DNA from: Mesorhizobium sp. LSHC420B00
GTDB lineage: Bacteria > Pseudomonadota > Alphaproteobacteria > Rhizobiales > Rhizobiaceae
Direction: 5' to 3'
Length of the DNA: 64,000 bases
Assembly (NCBI RefSeq): GCF_000503055.1
Contig: NZ_AYVY01000010.1
Location: 92,352 to 156,351, forward strand
Of this stretch, positions 9,909-19,332 are shown piece by piece. The position numbers and the translations under genes are program-made. The stretch's first letter is position 1; each line of letters opens with the position of its first letter. A model generated the notes under the pieces. The model ran no database searches, was not told where the DNA came from, and worked only from the letters and a program-made list of their open reading frames with translations.

Positions 9909-12900
9909 GTGCAGGGCTGGTTCATCGTCATCATCGCGATCGCCTATGTGACGTTGCTGTTTGCTATCGCCAGCCTGGGCGACCGGCGCTCGACTTCATC
10001 CGGGCCTGGCCGCGCCCGGCCCTTTATCTATGCGCTCAGCCTCGCCATCTACTGCACCTCCTGGACCTTCTTCGGCTCGGTCGGGCTCTCCTCCGAGCGC
10101 GGCCTCGAATTCCTCGGCATCTATATCGGACCGGTTCTGGTGTTCGTGTTCGGCTTTCCGCTGCTGCAGCGCATCGTCAGGCTGGCAAAGACCGAGAAGA
10201 TCACCTCGATCGCCGACTTTCTCGGCGCCCGCTACGGCAAGAGCTTCGCTGTCGCGGCGATCGCCACGCTGATCGCAACCATAGGCGCGGTGCCTTACAT
10301 GGCGCTGCAATTGAAGGCGATCTCCGGCTCGGTCAGCCTGATGGTCGAGCACTATACCGGCTCGCCGCCGTCGTTCGATCCGTTCGTCAGCGACATCTCG
10401 CTTGTCGTTGCCATGCTGCTGGCGCTGTTTGCCGTGCTGTTCGGCACGCGCCATGCCGACGCCACCGAACACCAGGACGGTCTGGTGCTGGCGGTGGCGG
10501 TCGAAACCGTGGTCAAACTCGCCGCCTTCCTGGCGATAGGCCTGATGGTCACGTTTCTGATCTTCGGCGGGCCAGGCGATATGTTCGACCGGCTCGCCGA
10601 AAACACGCAGGTGCGCCAGGCGATGGGCTACAACACCTCGCTCGCGACCTGGCTGGTACTGACATGCCTGAGCGGCTTTGCCATCCTCATGCTGCCGCGC
10701 CAGTTCTACGTGACCATCGTCGAGAACCGCAGCGAGGCCGAGCTGCGCACCGCGACATGGGTGTTTCCGCTCTATCTCGTGGCAATCAACCTGTTCGTGC
10801 TGCCGATCGCGCTGGCCGGCCTGGAACTGGTCGGCCCCAGGACCAGCAGCGACCTCTATGTGCTGTCACTGCCGCTGTTCAGCGGCCACGACGTTCTGGC
10901 CATGGCCGCCTTTATCGGCGGCCTGTCGGCGGCGACGGCAATGGTGATCGTCGAAAGCGTCGCGCTGTCGATCATGATCTCCAACGACCTGATCATTCCG
11001 CTGTTCGTGCGCCGGCTGCTGCGGACCACGACCTCAGAGAGCGAGGACTGGTCGACGCTCATCCTCAATGTGCGGCGGGCGGCGATCTTCATCATGCTGT
11101 TCATCGCCTTCCTCTATTATCGCGAGAGCACCAACAGCGCGCGGCTATCCTCGATCGGCCTGATGTCGTTCGCCGCGATCGCGCAGTTCGCGCCGGCAAT
11201 GATCGGCGGCCTGGTCTGGCGCGGCGCCAACGGAAGGGGTGCGGCACTCGGCATGGTGGCCGGCATCGTCGTCTGGAGCTACACGCTGCTGCTTCCCTCG
11301 CTCGCCGCGCCCGACACCGGCATCCTCGTCCACGGCCTGTTCGGCTTCGATGCATTGCGGCCGCAGGCTCTGTTCGGCACCGTCGCCGAGCCGCTGAACC
11401 ATGGCGTGCTGTGGAGCCTGTCGATCAACACGCTGTTTTTTGTGTTCGGCTCACTGTCACGCGCGTCGGTGCCGCTGGAACGCATCCAGGCGTCGATCTT
11501 CGTGCCGCGCGAGGCGGGGCCGCTGCCGAGCCTGCGCCGCTTCCGCACCACGATCACCGTCAACGACCTCAAGGACACGATCGCGCGCTATCTCGGTGTC
11601 GAACGCACCGAGCGCTCCTTCCAGTCATTCGAGAAGAGCAGCGGCACTTCACTGCACGGCAACGAACAGGCCAGCATGGATGTCATCCGCTTCTCCGAGC
11701 AGCTTCTGGCCAGTGCCGTCGGCTCCTCCTCGGCGCGGCTGATCCTGTCGCTGCTGCTGCGCCGCAACGACCGCGAATCCAAGGACGCCTTCCGCCTGCT
11801 CGACGACGCCACCGAGGCGCTACAGCACAATCGCGACCTGTTGCAGATCGCACTCGACCAGATGGAACAAGGCATCACCGTCTTCGACCGCGATTTGCGG
11901 TTGATCTGCTGGAACCGCCAGTACCGGGCGCTGTTCGACCTGCCAGACGAGATGGGCCAGGTCGGCGTTTCGCTCGATCATATCCTGCGCCACCTTGCCG
12001 AGCGCGGCGATATACCGGCAGACCAGCGTGTCACCATGCTAAACCGCCTGACCAGGTTCGTCAGCCCATGGCAGATGGAGCTGAAGACCAGCGGGCGCAT
12101 CCTGGAATTGCGCTCCAATCCGATGCCGGACGGCGGCATCGTCGCCACCTATGCCGACATCTCAGGGCGCGTCGAGCAGGATCTGGCGCTGAAGCGCGCC
12201 AATGAATCGCTGGAACAGCGCGTGAAGAGCCGCACCGCCGAGCTCACCCGCGTCAACGAGGAGCTGGCGCAGGCGCAGATGCTGGCCGAGGAGGCCAATC
12301 TCGGCAAGACGCGCTTCCTCGCTGCCGCCGGCCACGACATCCTGCAGCCGCTGAACGCCGCCCGCCTCTATTGCTCGTCGCTGATCGAGAAGACCGGCAA
12401 GGGGCCTGCCGGTAAGGCGGCGATGAATATCGAATCGTCGCTGGAATCGGTCGAGACCATCCTCGGCGCGGTGCTCGACATTTCGCGCCTCGATGCCGGC
12501 GCGATGAAGCCGGACGATACGAGCTTCGGCCTCGACGGGCTGCTGCGCCAGATCGGCAACGACTTCCGGCCGCTTGCCGCCGAAAAGAAGCTCGAACTCT
12601 CGATCATGCCGTCGTCGCTCAGCGTCATGACGGATCGAAATCTGCTGCGCCGGCTGATCCAGAACCTGGTCTCCAACGCCATCAAATATACGCGCCATGG
12701 CCGCATCCTGGTCGGCGTGCGGCGGCGCGGCGAACTGGCCGAGATCCAGGTTATCGACACCGGCATCGGCATTGCCGGCGACAAGCTCAACACCGTGTTC
12801 CGCGAATTCACCCGGCTCGACGAGGGCATGCGCGAGGCGGAAGGCCTCGGCCTGGGGCTCTCCATCGTCGACCGCATCGCCCGCGTCCTGCGCCTTGAAA

Positions 12901-13397
12901 TCCGGATCTTCTCCAATCCCGGCAAGGGCACGCGCTTTTCCGTGCTGCTGCCGGTGGCGGCCGTGCAGGCACCGCGGCGCGAGGCCGAGGCGAAGCCGCC
13001 TGCCCGCGCTACGACCTCGCTTGCCGGGCTGCATGTGCTCTGCATCGACAATGACGGCCGCATCCTCGACGGCATGCGGCTGCTGCTCGAGGGCTGGGGC
13101 TGCAGCGTCGACACGCTTTCCGGCGCGGAGGATCTCGACAGGTCCGCCATGCATCGGCCGGACATTGTGCTTGCCGACTATCATCTCGACGACAAGACCG
13201 GCCTCGAACTGATCGCCCAGTTGCGTGCGATCCATGGCGAGGACCTGCCGGCCGTGCTGGTCACCGCCGACCGCTCCAGCGAGGTTCGCGCCGCTGCTGG
13301 CAGGCTCGACGTGCCGGTGATCAGCAAACCGCTGAAACCGGCGATGCTGCGCTCGATGATGGCCAGGGTCAGGCCGCTGGCGCCGGCGGCCGAATGA
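9909..13397 (+). CDS. Transporter-like hybrid sensor histidine kinase/response regulator
   Basis: A 1162-residue membrane protein. Residues ~1-500 hold about 12-13 hydrophobic segments resembling the sodium:solute symporter (SLC5/CbrA) sensor domain. A PAS-like region lies near 640-760 ([21 protein letters not shown]) and a coiled linker near 770-810. The H-box is [19 protein letters not shown] near 815, N-box [14 protein letters not shown]-boxes [10 protein letters not shown] and GLGLGLSIV, and the C-terminal receiver has the phospho-Asp in [13 protein letters not shown] near 1095. The GTG start follows an AGGGAGGAAG ribosome site. Such proteins couple nutrient sensing or uptake to phosphorelay; the ligand is unknown. 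It converges on a LuxR-type regulator with a 3-bp gap, the likely partner. Confidence 0.88.
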   Translation: MQGWFIVIIAIAYVTLLFAIASLGDRRSTSSGPGRARPFIYALSLAIYCTSWTFFGSVGLSSERGLEFLGIYIGPVLVFVFGFPLLQRIVRLAKTEKITSIADFLGARYGKSFAVAAIATLIATIGAVPYMALQLKAISGSVSLMVEHYTGSPPSFDPFVSDISLVVAMLLALFAVLFGTRHADATEHQDGLVLAVAVETVVKLAAFLAIGLMVTFLIFGGPGDMFDRLAENTQVRQAMGYNTSLATWLVLTCLSGFAILMLPRQFYVTIVENRSEAELRTATWVFPLYLVAINLFVLPIALAGLELVGPRTSSDLYVLSLPLFSGHDVLAMAAFIGGLSAATAMVIVESVALSIMISNDLIIPLFVRRLLRTTTSESEDWSTLILNVRRAAIFIMLFIAFLYYRESTNSARLSSIGLMSFAAIAQFAPAMIGGLVWRGANGRGAALGMVAGIVVWSYTLLLPSLAAPDTGILVHGLFGFDALRPQALFGTVAEPLNHGVLWSLSINTLFFVFGSLSRASVPLERIQASIFVPREAGPLPSLRRFRTTITVNDLKDTIARYLGVERTERSFQSFEKSSGTSLHGNEQASMDVIRFSEQLLASAVGSSSARLILSLLLRRNDRESKDAFRLLDDATEALQHNRDLLQIALDQMEQGITVFDRDLRLICWNRQYRALFDLPDEMGQVGVSLDHILRHLAERGDIPADQRVTMLNRLTRFVSPWQMELKTSGRILELRSNPMPDGGIVATYADISGRVEQDLALKRANESLEQRVKSRTAELTRVNEELAQAQMLAEEANLGKTRFLAAAGHDILQPLNAARLYCSSLIEKTGKGPAGKAAMNIESSLESVETILGAVLDISRLDAGAMKPDDTSFGLDGLLRQIGNDFRPLAAEKKLELSIMPSSLSVMTDRNLLRRLIQNLVSNAIKYTRHGRILVGVRRRGELAEIQVIDTGIGIAGDKLNTVFREFTRLDEGMREAEGLGLGLSIVDRIARVLRLEIRIFSNPGKGTRFSVLLPVAAVQAPRREAEAKPPARATTSLAGLHVLCIDNDGRILDGMRLLLEGWGCSVDTLSGAEDLDRSAMHRPDIVLADYHLDDKTGLELIAQLRAIHGEDLPAVLVTADRSSEVRAAAGRLDVPVISKPLKPAMLRSMMARVRPLAPAAE

Positions 13398-13400
13398 GAA

Positions 13401-14054
13401 TCAGCCAGCCGCCTGAACCGGGTCGCTGCCGATCTTGGACAAAAGGATGACCGCCTGGGTGCGGCTGTCGACGCCGAGCTTCTGCAGGATGGCCGAGACA
13501 TGCGCCTTGATCGTCGCTTCGGAGACGCCGAGCTCATAGGCTATCTGCTTGTTGAGCAGTCCCTCCGCCAGCATGCCGAGCACGCGCGTCTGCTGTGGCG
13601 TCAGCGCCTGCAGCCGCTTGATCAGGTCGGAAATCTCGGGATCGCGCTCGACGCCGAGATCGACCCCGGCGGGTGCCGCGATGTCGCCTGCGAGCACCGA
13701 CTGCACCGCATTGCGGATCTCTTCCATGCTGGCCGATTTGGAGATGAACCCCGAGGCGCCCAGGTCGAGCGCGCGCCGGATCGTCACCGGATCGTCATGC
13801 GCCGAGACCACCATCATCGGCACCGCCGGATGGATGCCGCGCAACGAGATCAGGCCGGAAAGGCCGCTTGCGCCCGGCATCGAGAGGTCGAGCAGGACCA
13901 GATCGACATCCTCATTGGCCAGGACCAGCGCCTTGGCGCTTTCGAAATCGCCGGCCTCGTGAATGGCGGCAACATCTCCGATGCCGGCGAGTGCCTCCCT
14001 CAATGCACCGCGAAAAAGCGGATGATCGTCGGCAATGACGAATGTGTAGCCCAA
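13401..14054 (-). CDS. NarL/FixJ-family response regulator
   Basis: A 217-residue two-domain regulator. The receiver domain spans residues 1-120 with acidic pair DDH, phospho-acceptor Asp in VDLVLLDLSMPG near 56, Ser/Thr switch in VVSAHDD and Lys in GFISKSAS. A LuxR-type HTH follows at ~150-210 (LTPQQTRVLGMLAEGLLNKQIAYEL and SEATIKAHVSAIL, written in part). The start appears to be TTG with GGAGGG about 10 nt upstream. It is tail-to-tail with the hybrid kinase, so a functional pair is likely although they are not co-transcribed. Confidence 0.85.
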   Translation of the reverse strand: MGYTFVIADDHPLFRGALREALAGIGDVAAIHEAGDFESAKALVLANEDVDLVLLDLSMPGASGLSGLISLRGIHPAVPMMVVSAHDDPVTIRRALDLGASGFISKSASMEEIRNAVQSVLAGDIAAPAGVDLGVERDPEISDLIKRLQALTPQQTRVLGMLAEGLLNKQIAYELGVSEATIKAHVSAILQKLGVDSRTQAVILLSKIGSDPVQAAG

Positions 14055-14160
14055 CGGTTATATCCCTCCCCGAATCCCGTTGGCGATTTTCCGCCTTGCA
14101 GGATCTGAACGATCATAACGCTACGCCTGCTGTTCGGCGTGGCCGGCTTGCTATTCCCGC

Positions 14161-14202
14161 CCTAGGTCTTTTTGCGAATTGCCTAGGTCTTTTGCGAATT
14201 GG
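14161..14202. repeat. Imperfect 20/21-bp tandem duplication over a stop codon
   Basis: CCTAGGTCTTTTTGCGAATT is followed one base later by CCTAGGTCTTTTGCGAATT, which has one T fewer. The second copy encodes the last residues and stop of the adjacent minus-strand gene; the first lies just past it. It looks like a recent slippage duplication. Confidence 0.7.
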
Positions 14203-14614
14203 GCTTGGCGCCGTCTTCGTCCTTGTCCATGTCCTTGACGATATCCATGAAGCTGCGCAGGAAGCGCTCCATGTAGCCCATCGTCTTGTTGAAATCCTCC
14301 TCGCTGGGCAAAGTCGATTCGAAACGGGCGGCTAGCGAATTTTCGAGCTTGGCGACGCGTTCGTCGAGCGCCTTCACCGAATTTTGCAGCCGGTCGACCT
14401 GATCCTGGAAGGCGGCACGTTCGTCGGCCGCTGTCTTGCAGAAGAGCTGACCGGAACGCTCCACGCAGAGCGACATGGCGCCGGTCTGCGTATCCATGCG
14501 CACATAGCCATTGGCCGATTTTTCCAGCCGGTAGCGATCGGCTTCCTCGGAAAAGGCCGAAGCTGCGACAAGCGAGACCAGTGCTGCGGGGATCAAGACG
14601 TGTTTCAGACGCAT
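14183..14614 (-). CDS. Small exported coiled-coil protein of unknown function
   Basis: A 143-residue protein not matched to a named family. An N-terminal signal peptide (MRLKHVLIPAALVSLVAASA, then FSEE) indicates export to the periplasm. Residues ~38-60 contain MDTQTGAMSLCVERSGQLFC with two Cys that could form a disulfide. Residues ~62-95 form a heptad-like coiled coil and the tail is charged. The start follows a GGAGGAAA site. The protein ends in a tandemly duplicated stretch at its stop codon. Similar short proteins with a 'sees substrate tag' Cys motif occur in rhizobia, but no function is claimed. Confidence 0.65.
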   Translation of the reverse strand: MRLKHVLIPAALVSLVAASAFSEEADRYRLEKSANGYVRMDTQTGAMSLCVERSGQLFCKTAADERAAFQDQVDRLQNSVKALDERVAKLENSLAARFESTLPSEEDFNKTMGYMERFLRSFMDIVKDMDKDEDGAKPNSQKT

Positions 14615-14737
14615 GTTTTCCTCCATGAGCCAGTCGGCGCAATCTATCACAGTTTGCGCCGGAATTGGGGAAGAACCTGAAATGGGGAAGAACGCGGGCC
14701 TGCCCTTCCCCGCATGATCTGTTCGGACTATAGCGCA

Positions 14738-15091
14738 ATGATGTCCGAGATCATCTACAAGATAGTTCCCGAGGCGCTGTGGCGCGAGGCTGAAAGAGAA
14801 GGCCGCTTCACCGGCGCGCCGATCGACGTCGCCGACGGCTTCATCCATTTTTCCACCGCCGGGCAGGTTCGGGAAACGGCGGCCAGACATTTCACCGGCC
14901 AAAGCGGGTTGCTGCTGGTCGCCGTCGACAGCGCGCGCCTCGGCGACGCGCTGAAATATGAGGTCTCGCGCGGCGGCGCCTTGTTCCCTCATCTCTACGG
15001 CGGGCTCGGCCTCAATGCGGTCGTTTCTGTGCAGGCATTGCCGCTCGGCGCCCACGGCCGGCATGAATTCCCGGCGCTGGAGGCCGAATGA
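14738..15091 (+). CDS. DUF952 family protein
   Basis: A ~117-residue protein of the DUF952 family, recognised by IYKIVPEALWREAE, the central DGFIHFSTAGQVRETAARHF and FPHLYGGLGLNAVV. The biochemical role of the family is not known; the fold is related to ADP-ribosyltransferase-like barrels. The frame opens at 14714 but the paired ATGs at 14738/14741 match the usual family start. Its stop overlaps pyrD (ATGA), so the two are translationally coupled, a common arrangement in rhizobia. Confidence 0.8.
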   Translation: MMSEIIYKIVPEALWREAEREGRFTGAPIDVADGFIHFSTAGQVRETAARHFTGQSGLLLVAVDSARLGDALKYEVSRGGALFPHLYGGLGLNAVVSVQALPLGAHGRHEFPALEAE

Positions 15092-16164
15092 GCGCGTTCG
15101 ACCGGATCGGCCAAAAACTGCTGTTCACGCTCGATCCGGAAACCGCGCATGGGCTGTCGATTGCCGCGCTGAGATGCGGCCTGCCGGTCGCCGGGCGCCC
15201 TTTGCGAGACGACAGGTTGAAGACACGCATCTGCGGGCTCGATTTTCCGAACCCGCTCGGCATGGCCGCGGGTTACGACAAGAATGCCGAAGTGCCGGAC
15301 GCGCTGCTCGGCCTCGGCTTCGGCTTCGCCGAGGTCGGCACGATCACGCCGCTGCCGCAGACGGGCAATCCGAAGCCGCGCATCTTCCGGCTGCCTTCGG
15401 ACGGGGCAGTGATCAACCGGCTGGGCTTCAACAATGAAGGCCACGCCGCCGCGGAAAAGCGTCTTGCTGCCCGCAAGGGCCGCGCCGGCGTCGTCGGCGT
15501 CAACATCGGCGCCAACAAGGACAGCGCCGACCGCATCGGCGACTATGAGCGCGGCGTGATCAGGTTTGCGCGATACGCCGGCTATCTGACGATCAACATC
15601 TCCTCGCCAAACACGCCGGGCCTGCGCAACATGCAGGCGCGCGAACAGCTTGGTGAACTCCTGTCGCGGGTCATGGCCGCGCGTGCGGCGGCACCGGCAA
15701 AGCCGCCCGTCTTTCTCAAGATCGCGCCGGACCTGGTCGAGGCCGAACTGGAGGACATCGCCGCCGAGATCACCGACAAGCAAATAGACGGCGTCATCAT
15801 CTCCAACACCACGATCGCGCGACCCGGCCTGCGCAACGCCGGCATTGCCGGCGAGACCGGCGGGCTTTCGGGAAAACCCTTGTTCGAGCGCTCGACCATC
15901 GTGCTGGCAAGGATGCGAAAACTGCTTGGCCCGGATTCCGCCATCATCGGCGTCGGTGGCGTCGATTCCGCCGAGACGGCGCTGGAAAAGATCCGTGCCG
16001 GCGCCGATCTCGTCCAGCTCTATACCGGCATGATCTATGCCGGGCCGGCGCTGCCGGGGCGCATTCTTTCCGGCATGGTCCGTTTCATGGACAGTCAAGG
16101 GCTGAAATCGCTGCGCGAGCTTCGCGACAGCCGCCTCGATCACTGGGCGACGAAACCGCTTTAG
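15088..16164 (+). CDS. pyrD: Dihydroorotate dehydrogenase (quinone), class 2
   Basis: A 358-residue FMN enzyme oxidising dihydroorotate to orotate with quinone as acceptor, the fourth step of pyrimidine synthesis. An N-terminal membrane-associating helix (DRIGQKLLFTLDPETAHGLS) marks class 2. FPNPLGMAAGYDKNAEV, GEVGTITP-like EVGTITPLPQ, the catalytic-Ser segment TINISSPNTPGL near residue 175 and the FMN phosphate sites GVGGVDSAE and LYTGMIYAGP are all present. It overlaps the DUF952 gene upstream. Confidence 0.95.
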   Translation: MSAFDRIGQKLLFTLDPETAHGLSIAALRCGLPVAGRPLRDDRLKTRICGLDFPNPLGMAAGYDKNAEVPDALLGLGFGFAEVGTITPLPQTGNPKPRIFRLPSDGAVINRLGFNNEGHAAAEKRLAARKGRAGVVGVNIGANKDSADRIGDYERGVIRFARYAGYLTINISSPNTPGLRNMQAREQLGELLSRVMAARAAAPAKPPVFLKIAPDLVEAELEDIAAEITDKQIDGVIISNTTIARPGLRNAGIAGETGGLSGKPLFERSTIVLARMRKLLGPDSAIIGVGGVDSAETALEKIRAGADLVQLYTGMIYAGPALPGRILSGMVRFMDSQGLKSLRELRDSRLDHWATKPL

Positions 16165-16167
16165 CGA

Positions 16168-17610
16168 TCAGTTAAAGGCCGTGCGCACCCGCAGCCGCAA
16201 TATAGCGAGCAGGCTAAAGCCGCGCACCAGCAGGAACACGTGCAGCGCGGCCCACAGGCCGTGATTGCCGAACGCCGGTGCCAGGATCACCAACGCGGCG
16301 CTGAACGCCAGGAACGACAACAGCATCATGTTGCGCATGTCGCGCGACCATGTCGCGCCGATGAACACCCCGTCCATCTCGAAGGCCAGCGCGCCGCTGA
16401 GCGCAGCGAACGCCGCCCACGGCAGGTAGATGTCGGCAATGGCGCGGACGTCTGTCGAGGTCGTGATCAGGGCGATCAGATCCGTGCCCTCCAGCAACAA
16501 GAAGAGCGTCGCAGCGCCGGCCAGACCGAGCCCCCAGAACAGCGTCAGCCGCACCGCCTGGTCAAACGCCGTGGCGGCACGGGCGCCGATGGCGCGCCCG
16601 GCGAGCTGTTCGGCGGCGGTGGCGAATCCATCGAGGAAATAGCCGGCAACCAGGAAGAGGTTCATCAGCACGGCATTGGCGGCCAGCGTCAGAGTGCCGA
16701 ACTGCGCGCCCTGGCGGGTGAACAGCGCGAAGGCGGCGAGCAGTGAGAAGGAGCGGATCATGATATCGCGATTGAGCGACATCATGCGCAGGAATGCCGC
16801 CAGATCGAGCACGCGATGGCGTGGCAGCCTGGGTGCGGCCCAGAAGCGCCGGCCGACGATGGCGAGACCAAGCAGCATGGCGACGAATTCGCCGGTGAGC
16901 GTCGCCCAGGCGACGCCGGCAACACCCCAGCCAAGCTCCAGGCCAAGCAGGAAGCAGAGGGCGATGTTAATGCCGTTCAGTATCAATTGCAGCATCAGCC
17001 CTAGCCCGCCCTCGCCGCGCCCCAGCACATAACCAAGGATGGCGTAATTGATAAGCGAGAACGGTGCTGCGAGCATCCTGATGCGGATATAGACGTCCAT
17101 CGCCGCGCCGACGCGCGGCTCGGCGCCGATGAACCATTGCCCGGCAGCCGAAACCAGGGGCGCAAGTGCGGCAAACACGATGCCGGCGACGACCGCGATC
17201 AGCACGGCGCGCCAGAACACCGCCTGCTCCTCCAGCGCATCGCCGCGCCCGAAGGCCTGGGCGACGAGGCCGGTGGTGCCGGAGCGCAGGAAGTTGAAGG
17301 TGGTGAAGACGACGTCGAAGATCAGGGCGCCGGCCGCCAGGCCGCCGAGAAGGGCGGCGTCGCCGAACTGTCCGACCACCGCCGTGTCGACAATTCCGAG
17401 CAACGGCGTCGTCAGATAGGCAAGCGTCATCGGCACGGCGATGGCGAGCACCGAACGGTTGGTGACCACGAAAGCCCTGGCTTCGGTGACGTGGGCTTCG
17501 GTGGGTAAAGCCTGCTCCAAACGCGTGTCGCTTCCTGTTGCGGCTTGATCGGCTAGCCGATGTGCCCCAATTTGCGGACCTCGCGCAACCATCCATCCCG
17601 GTATGGTCAA
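16168..17610 (-). CDS. MATE-family multidrug/organic cation efflux transporter
   Basis: A 480-residue (as drawn) polytopic protein with about 12 membrane segments in two repeats, each beginning near an AIAVPMTLAYLTTPLLGIVD-type helix, the hallmark of the MATE/DinF group. It exports cationic compounds in exchange for Na+ or H+. The first ~45 residues are hydrophilic and unlike family members. Start codons at 17592 or a GTG at 17469 would give a more typical 433-474 residues. It converges on pyrD with a 3-bp gap and diverges from the deacetylase-family gene. Confidence 0.82.
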   Translation of the reverse strand: MTIPGWMVARGPQIGAHRLADQAATGSDTRLEQALPTEAHVTEARAFVVTNRSVLAIAVPMTLAYLTTPLLGIVDTAVVGQFGDAALLGGLAAGALIFDVVFTTFNFLRSGTTGLVAQAFGRGDALEEQAVFWRAVLIAVVAGIVFAALAPLVSAAGQWFIGAEPRVGAAMDVYIRIRMLAAPFSLINYAILGYVLGRGEGGLGLMLQLILNGINIALCFLLGLELGWGVAGVAWATLTGEFVAMLLGLAIVGRRFWAAPRLPRHRVLDLAAFLRMMSLNRDIMIRSFSLLAAFALFTRQGAQFGTLTLAANAVLMNLFLVAGYFLDGFATAAEQLAGRAIGARAATAFDQAVRLTLFWGLGLAGAATLFLLLEGTDLIALITTSTDVRAIADIYLPWAAFAALSGALAFEMDGVFIGATWSRDMRNMMLLSFLAFSAALVILAPAFGNHGLWAALHVFLLVRGFSLLAILRLRVRTAFN

Positions 17611-17648
17611 CCGAAACCCGCCTCTGGCGCACCGGCCGTCCCACGCCC

Positions 17649-18545
17649 TTGCAGATCGTTCATCATCCCGACTACGACGCCGGCTTCGCCGTCAACCATC
17701 GCTTCCCGATGAGCAAATATCCGCTGCTAATGGAAGCCTTGCGGACACGCGGCCTGGCGCGGCCCGAAGCGCTCAACATGCCAGCGGCGGCGCGGCCATC
17801 ATGGCTGAAGCTTGCCCACGCTGCAGACTATGTCGACCAGGTGCTTGCCTGCGACGTGCCGGTGAGGATCGAGCGCGAGATCGGCTTTCCCGTGGGACCG
17901 CGGGTTTCGCTGAGGGCGCAGCTCGCCACGGCCGGCACGGTGCTGGCGGCGCGGCTGGCTTTGCTGAACGGAATCGCTTGCAACACGGCCGGCGGCAGTC
18001 ATCACGCGCGGCGCGCGCAAGGCGCCGGCTTCTGCACCTTCAACGACGTGGCCGTTGCCGCGCTGGTGCTGCTCGCCGAAGGTGCCGCCCAAAACATCCT
18101 GGTCGTCGACCTCGACGTGCATCAGGGCGACGGCACGGCGGATATCCTGAACGACGAGCCGCGCGTGTTCACCTTCTCCATGCATGGCGACCGCAACTAC
18201 CCCGCGCGCAAGATCGCCTCCAACCTCGACGTCGCCCTGCCCGACGGCACCGGCGATGCAGCCTATCTGGAGCGGCTGGGCGCCATCCTGCCGGAGCTGT
18301 CGGCGCGAGCGCGCTGGAATCTCGTCTTCTACAATGCCGGCGTCGACGTCCATGCCGAGGACCGGCTCGGCAGACTGTCGCTCACGGATGACGGGCTGCG
18401 CGCCCGCGACGATATGGTGATCCGCCATTTCCGCACGCTAGGCGTCCCGGTGTGCGGGGTTATCGGCGGCGGCTATTCAACGGATGTCGCAGCACTTGCC
18501 GCACGCCACGCCATCCTGTTCGAGGTGGCTGCTGCCTACGCCTGA
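17649..18545 (+). CDS. Histone deacetylase family hydrolase
   Basis: A 298-residue protein of the arginase/deacetylase fold. The family motifs GGSHHARRAQGAGFCTFND (catalytic His pair), VDLDVHQGDGTADI (zinc Asp-His) and YNAGVDVHAEDRLGRL are present, with GVIGGGYS at the C-terminus. Bacterial members hydrolyse acetylated polyamines or other N-acyl amides; the substrate here is not known. The frame is open from a TTG at 17538, but the family usually starts at PLQIVHHPDYDAGF, so the TTG at 17649 is preferred. This also removes an overlap with the divergent MATE gene. No clear ribosome site is seen for either. Confidence 0.75.
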   Translation: MQIVHHPDYDAGFAVNHRFPMSKYPLLMEALRTRGLARPEALNMPAAARPSWLKLAHAADYVDQVLACDVPVRIEREIGFPVGPRVSLRAQLATAGTVLAARLALLNGIACNTAGGSHHARRAQGAGFCTFNDVAVAALVLLAEGAAQNILVVDLDVHQGDGTADILNDEPRVFTFSMHGDRNYPARKIASNLDVALPDGTGDAAYLERLGAILPELSARARWNLVFYNAGVDVHAEDRLGRLSLTDDGLRARDDMVIRHFRTLGVPVCGVIGGGYSTDVAALAARHAILFEVAAAYA

Positions 18546-18549
18546 AAAG

Positions 18550-18852
18550 TCACTTCCGGTAGTTGGCAATCCTGAGCAGGATGAAGGCCGGCACGACGAT
18601 CGCGGCGCCGAGCAGGATGTAGCCGAGGAAGCGGTCGATGGCGTGGAAGCCCAAATTCCACAGGTCGATGAAGAATTTGCGGATGCCGTAGAGCACGTCC
18701 ATCGGCGACCAGCCGAAGGCATTCATGACCAGGCCGACGAGGAACGACACCACAAGCAGCTTCAAGATCACCCGGAGCGGCGTATCGCCGAGAAAGCGGT
18801 TCAGTGCGGACAAGGCCTGTCTCCACAGTCGGGTGCCGCGATTCGGGCACAT
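18550..18852 (-). CDS. Small two-helix membrane protein (possibly DUF6460)
   Basis: A protein of up to 100 residues with two hydrophobic segments (VILKLLVVSFLVGLVMNAFG and YILLGAAIVVPAFILLRIA) joined by an amphipathic stretch. The layout, including the FLGDTPLRV lead-in, resembles a short rhizobial membrane family I associate with DUF6460, but that assignment is from memory. A TTG at 18813 may be the true start, giving 87 residues. Function unknown. It converges on the deacetylase-family gene with a 4-bp gap. Confidence 0.6.
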   Translation of the reverse strand: MCPNRGTRLWRQALSALNRFLGDTPLRVILKLLVVSFLVGLVMNAFGWSPMDVLYGIRKFFIDLWNLGFHAIDRFLGYILLGAAIVVPAFILLRIANYRK

Positions 18853-18945
18853 GCCCAGAAATACGCAGTTGACCGCCCGGCATCAAGCCGAGCCCTCAAA
18901 CCGGATTGCGCATCGGCGCCGGGCCATGATATCGGAGGAACCAGC

Positions 18946-19019
18946 GCGGGTATGATGTAATGGTAGCTTGTCAGCTTCCCAAGCTGAACGCGCGGGTTCG
19001 ATTCCCGCTACCCGCTCCA
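18946..19019 (+). tRNA. tRNA-Gly(CCC)
   Basis: A complete cloverleaf: acceptor arms GCGGGTA (18946-18952) and TACCCGC (19009-19015), anticodon stem TCAGC/GCTGA around the loop TTCCCAA giving anticodon CCC, T-arm CGGGTTCGATTCCCG, discriminator T and encoded CCA (19017-19019). It decodes GGG glycine codons. The last 16 bases recur at 19313-19328. Confidence 0.95.
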
Positions 19020-19195
19020 GCTTTTGCCACACGGGTTGCGCCTGAGTTGGCGATGTTGAAAACTTGCGGCTTTACAGGCAGTTTTACAGCTGCTGGCCGT
19101 CCTTCATCTGTTTGGCCGATGTGCCAGTTCGTCGAATATCTCACATTGAGGGTCGGCGGGGCCTCGAATGACCCCAACCGGAATGTCTACCCTTG

Positions 19196-19226
19196 GCCCG
19201 CTGGCTTCTGCTGGCGGGCTTTTTTT
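19196..19226 (+). terminator. Intrinsic terminator downstream of tRNA-Gly
   Basis: GCCCGC (19196-19201) pairs with GCGGGC (19214-19219) and is followed directly by seven T residues. It lies ~175 bp past the tRNA, so either the tRNA transcript has a long trailer or the hairpin ends a lost gene. Confidence 0.75.
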
Positions 19227-19312
19227 GAGCATCACGCAGCAGTTGTGGCCGACGTGCATCGGCGCCGCTGCTGGTGGGCCTGTCTGGTCGTCTGGCCGGC
19301 CACGGGATGCGC

Positions 19313-19328
19313 CCCGCTACCCGCTCCA
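19313..19328 (+). repeat. 16-bp direct repeat of tRNA-Gly 3' end (att-like)
   Basis: CCCGCTACCCGCTCCA is identical to bases 19004-19019 at the 3' end of the tRNA gene, 309 bp away in the same orientation. This is the geometry of attL/attR left by site-specific integration at a tRNA, although no integrase is present between or beside the copies. Confidence 0.65.
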
Positions 19329-19332
19329 ATCC

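Larger units (their letters stand above)
19020..19332. other. 313-bp non-coding segment after tRNA-Gly
   Basis: No credible gene. It contains a terminator hairpin at 19196-19226 and ends in a direct repeat of the tRNA 3' end. Short open frames here lack ribosome sites and recognisable protein features. Confidence 0.6.

Noticed and set aside
9857..12205. 782-codon plus-strand frame overlapping the hybrid kinase
   Set aside because: It is a shadow in another frame of the kinase, which has conserved HK and receiver motifs; the shadow is Arg-rich with no domains.
17538..17648. 37-codon N-terminal extension of the deacetylase-family protein
   Set aside because: The extra residues are unlike family members and would overlap the divergent MATE gene.
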